Source: Microbacterium rhizomatis
GTDB taxonomy: Bacteria > Actinomycetota > Actinomycetes > Actinomycetales > Microbacteriaceae
Assembly (NCBI RefSeq): GCF_008710745.1
Contig: NZ_VYSA01000001.1
Span: 62,001 to 126,000 of the forward strand
Length of the DNA stretch: 64,000 nt
Direction: 5' to 3'
Shown piece after piece: positions 62,066 to 64,000 of this stretch (positions within the stretch are counted from its first letter, which is position 1; the number at the start of each line of letters is the position of its first letter). Made by a program: the position numbers and the translations under genes. Below the pieces are notes generated by a model. That model was not told the origin of the DNA. It searched no databases and saw only the letters and a list, made by a program, of their open reading frames with translations.

Positions 62066-62458
62066 ATGTTCTTCGGGCTCACGATCGAGAAGCTCCTGCT
62101 GATCGGCGTGATCGCGGCCGTCCTCATCGGCCCGGAACGGTTGCCCCGGTATGCCGAGGGCCTCGCGCACTGGGCTGGACGGGCACGGGATTTCCTCCGT
62201 GGCGCTCGGAGCCGGGTCAAGGAAGAGATGGGCCCCGAGTTCGACGACGTCGATTGGCGCAAGCTCGACCCGCGGCAGTACGACCCCCGCCGGATCATCC
62301 GCGAGGCGCTTCTGGATGACGCGCCCGTCCCCACGGTGAAAGCGGCAGCGACAGCGGCTTCGGTGACGGCGGCCATGACGGCAGCGGGCGCGGCGGCCAT
62401 GGACCGCGGCGATGGTTCGCGCGCGGTCTCGACCCCGTTCGATTCCGAGGCGACCTGA
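62066..62458 (+). CDS. tatB: Twin-arginine translocase subunit TatB
   Basis: 130 residues. MFFGLTIEKLLLIGVIAAVLIGPERLP is a single N-terminal helix ending in the conserved GPxxLP hinge, followed by an amphipathic helix and a hydrophilic tail: TatA/TatB plan. The Glu in the helix (TIEKLL) and the context with mrp support TatB. TAATCT (62054-62059) lies 6 nt before the ATG, so it is leaderless. It converges with mrp. Confidence 0.85.
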   Translation: MFFGLTIEKLLLIGVIAAVLIGPERLPRYAEGLAHWAGRARDFLRGARSRVKEEMGPEFDDVDWRKLDPRQYDPRRIIREALLDDAPVPTVKAAATAASVTAAMTAAGAAAMDRGDGSRAVSTPFDSEAT

Positions 62459-62481
62459 GCAGCTGCGGCGCGGGTCGTCCG

Positions 62482-63633
62482 TCAGCGCGGGGAGAAGGGC
62501 AAGGCCTTGCCCTGAAGGCCGCGAGGCTGGGCGGCCAGTTCGGCCGCGAGCGAGGTGATCGCGGCCGCCGCCGGGTCGTCCGGATGGGCGAGGACGGCGG
62601 GTATGCCATCGTCACCGTCTGCGCGCAGCGCAGGACTCAGAGGAATCGACGCCAGCACGCGGACATCCTCGCCGTCAGACGAGAGCGCGCCCGCGACCTG
62701 CGCCCCGCCGCCTGCGCCGAACAGATCGAGCGTCGTGCCGTCGGGGAGGGTCATGGCCGCCATGTTCTCGACGACCCCGATGACGCGCTGACCGGTCTGG
62801 CGGGCGACGAGGCCGCTGCGGACGGCGACATCGGATGCCGCCGACTGCGGCGTCGTGACCACGAGCACATCGGCCTGGGGGAGCAGCTGCCCGACCGAGA
62901 TCGCGACATCCCCCGTCCCCGGCGGCATGTCCAAGAGCAGCACGTCCAGGTCGCCGAAGTAGACATCGGTGAGGAACTGCTGCACGGTGCGGTGCAGCAT
63001 CGGACCGCGCCACGCGACGGCGCCGAGCGGGCCGTCCGTCGTGCGCCTGAGGAACATGCCGATCGAGATCGCCTTCACCCCGTGGGCGACGGGCGGGAGC
63101 ATCAGGTCATCGATGCGGGTCGGCGACGGCGGGAGCCCGTCGGCGTCCACGAGCCCGAGCAAGGCGGGGATCGAGAACCCGTGCACATCAGCGTCGACCA
63201 GGCCCACGGCCAGGCCTCGCGCGGCCAGGGCGACGGCGAGATTCGCGGTGACGGTGGACTTGCCGACACCTCCTTTGCCGCTGGTGACGGCGATCACGCG
63301 CGTGAGCGAACCAGGCCCGAACGGCATCTGCCTTGCTGCGCGACCGCCCCGGAGTCTGTCGGTGAGGGCGTGCCGCTCGTCGGGTGACATGACGCCGACA
63401 GTGAGATCCACCTGCGAGATCCCCGGGACGGATGCCGCGGCCGACCGCACCTCCGACTCGATGCGCGACGCCGCGGGGCATCCCACGATCGTCAGGGCGA
63501 TCTCGACGCGCGCGACACTCCCGTCGACACCGATCCCGCGGACCATGTCGAGCTCGGCCAGTGGCCGGCGCAGTTCGGGATCGACGACGGCGCCGACGGC
63601 GTGACGGACGAGGTCGGCCGTATCGTCCGTCAC
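62482..63633 (-). CDS. mrp: Mrp/ApbC family P-loop ATPase (Fe-S carrier type)
   Basis: 383 residues from GTG 63633. An N-terminal MIP18/FeS-assembly domain (residues 1-90, with VGCPAASRIE) is followed by a P-loop VTSGKGGVGKST and LLLDMPPGTGD. Mrp proteins carry Fe-S clusters to apoproteins, but the CxxC pair near the C-terminus of most members is replaced here (NMAAMTLPDG), as in some other actinobacteria. It begins 25 bp after the DUF1003 gene, so the two are probably one operon. Confidence 0.9.
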   Translation of the reverse strand: MTDDTADLVRHAVGAVVDPELRRPLAELDMVRGIGVDGSVARVEIALTIVGCPAASRIESEVRSAAASVPGISQVDLTVGVMSPDERHALTDRLRGGRAARQMPFGPGSLTRVIAVTSGKGGVGKSTVTANLAVALAARGLAVGLVDADVHGFSIPALLGLVDADGLPPSPTRIDDLMLPPVAHGVKAISIGMFLRRTTDGPLGAVAWRGPMLHRTVQQFLTDVYFGDLDVLLLDMPPGTGDVAISVGQLLPQADVLVVTTPQSAASDVAVRSGLVARQTGQRVIGVVENMAAMTLPDGTTLDLFGAGGGAQVAGALSSDGEDVRVLASIPLSPALRADGDDGIPAVLAHPDDPAAAAITSLAAELAAQPRGLQGKALPFSPR

Positions 63634-63658
63634 CGGTCGCCGGTCATTTCTGCGCGCG

Positions 63659-64000
63659 TCACCGTTTCTGCGCCCCGGGCTCGTCCAGACGCTCCAGAAG
63701 CGCCTTGAGCTCTGCACGCAGCACGTCCTTCGTCATGACCTCATGATGGAAGTCGTTGACCGCCATCCGGAGGGCGACGATCTCGCGGGCCAGATACTCC
63801 GTGTCGGCGAGGTTGCGCTCGGCCCGCTGCCTGTCCTGCTCGATCTGCACCCGGTCGCGGTCGTCCTGCCGATTCTGCGCGAGGAGGATGAGTGGGGCGG
63901 CGTAGGAGGCCTGCAGCGACAGGATGAGCGTGAGCAGCGTGAAGTTGGTCGCCACCGGGTCGAACTGCATGTCGACGGGGGCGAGGGTGTTCCACAGCAG
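63659..64000 (-). CDS. DUF1003 membrane protein, C-terminal part
   Basis: The last 113 codons of a gene that begins beyond the right edge. LLWNTLAPV, FTLLTLILSLQASYAAPLILLAQNRQ and the following charged coiled-coil (DDRDRVQIEQDRQRAERN) are the conserved end of DUF1003 proteins, membrane proteins of unknown function common in actinobacteria next to mrp. Cut by the window edge. Confidence 0.88.
   Translation of the reverse strand: MLWNTLAPVDMQFDPVATNFTLLTLILSLQASYAAPLILLAQNRQDDRDRVQIEQDRQRAERNLADTEYLAREIVALRMAVNDFHHEVMTKDVLRAELKALLERLDEPGAQKR

Overview
The window looks like chromosome of a high-GC actinobacterium of the family Microbacteriaceae, most likely Microbacterium or a close relative (inference). 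The reasons are the strong G/C bias at third codon positions, frequent GTG and TTG starts, actinobacterial marker genes (DUF3117 protein, Rv0958/Rv0959-like AAA+/VWA pair, NrtR-nadABC-nadS operon, MarP-like protease), and many genes whose -10 hexamer lies exactly 6 nt before the start codon, as expected for leaderless mRNAs. I found 61 protein genes (two cut by the window edges). I saw no rRNA, tRNA, CRISPR array, insertion sequence, prophage or att site.

Layout. 0-1.6 kb: leftward operon of a methyltransferase, a PIG-L deacetylase and a quinone-reductase-like enzyme. 1.7-5.5 kb: MoxR-like AAA+ ATPase with VWA partner, then a CsbD stress protein. 5.6-8.8 kb: anion permease, SnoaL-like protein, an orphan VgrG/gp5-type OB-fold protein, DUF1801 protein, lipoprotein. 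9.0-13.4 kb: sugar-acid type cluster (FGE-like protein and zinc dehydrogenase leftward; IlvD/Edd dehydratase and SDR rightward). 13.5-21 kb: Fpg/Nei glycosylase, membrane proteins, a tiny Cys-rich protein, MFS exporter, SRPBCC protein, ABC exporter, glycosyltransferase. 21-26.9 kb: de novo NAD operon nrtR-nadA-nadB-nadC-nadS with an operator-like dyad over its promoter. 27-33 kb: MarP-like protease, then tandem glycine riboswitch and gcvT-gcvH-gcvP. 33-34.3 kb: an AbiEi/DUF559-like gene bracketed by two copies of a 69-71 bp palindromic element. 34.3-44.2 kb: CPBP protease, then an oligopeptide ABC uptake locus with two tandem binding lipoproteins, two permeases and a fused double ATPase, interrupted by an antisense PH-domain gene. 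44.3-54.6 kb: typA, azlCD, fdxA-dapC, a secreted YD-repeat-like protein, gltA-DDAH, lactate permease. 54.6-64 kb: a polytopic membrane protein, a small secreted protein, ppk2, divergent dapD/dapE, PIG-V-like mannosyltransferase, DUF3117, O-methyltransferase, tatB, mrp and a partial DUF1003 gene.

How parts work together. The nad operon makes quinolinate and nicotinate mononucleotide, with NadS probably serving the NadA Fe-S cluster and NrtR sensing an NAD metabolite. The gcv operon degrades glycine and is switched on by glycine. dapC, dapD and dapE are three steps of the succinylase branch of lysine/diaminopimelate synthesis. The ABC locus imports peptides, with each lipoprotein gene carrying its own matched promoter. 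The most unusual items are the palindromic pair around the AbiEi-like gene, the start-codon palindrome shared by two secreted-protein genes 6.4 kb apart, the orphan OB-fold spike-like protein, and the Cys-rich 52-residue protein.
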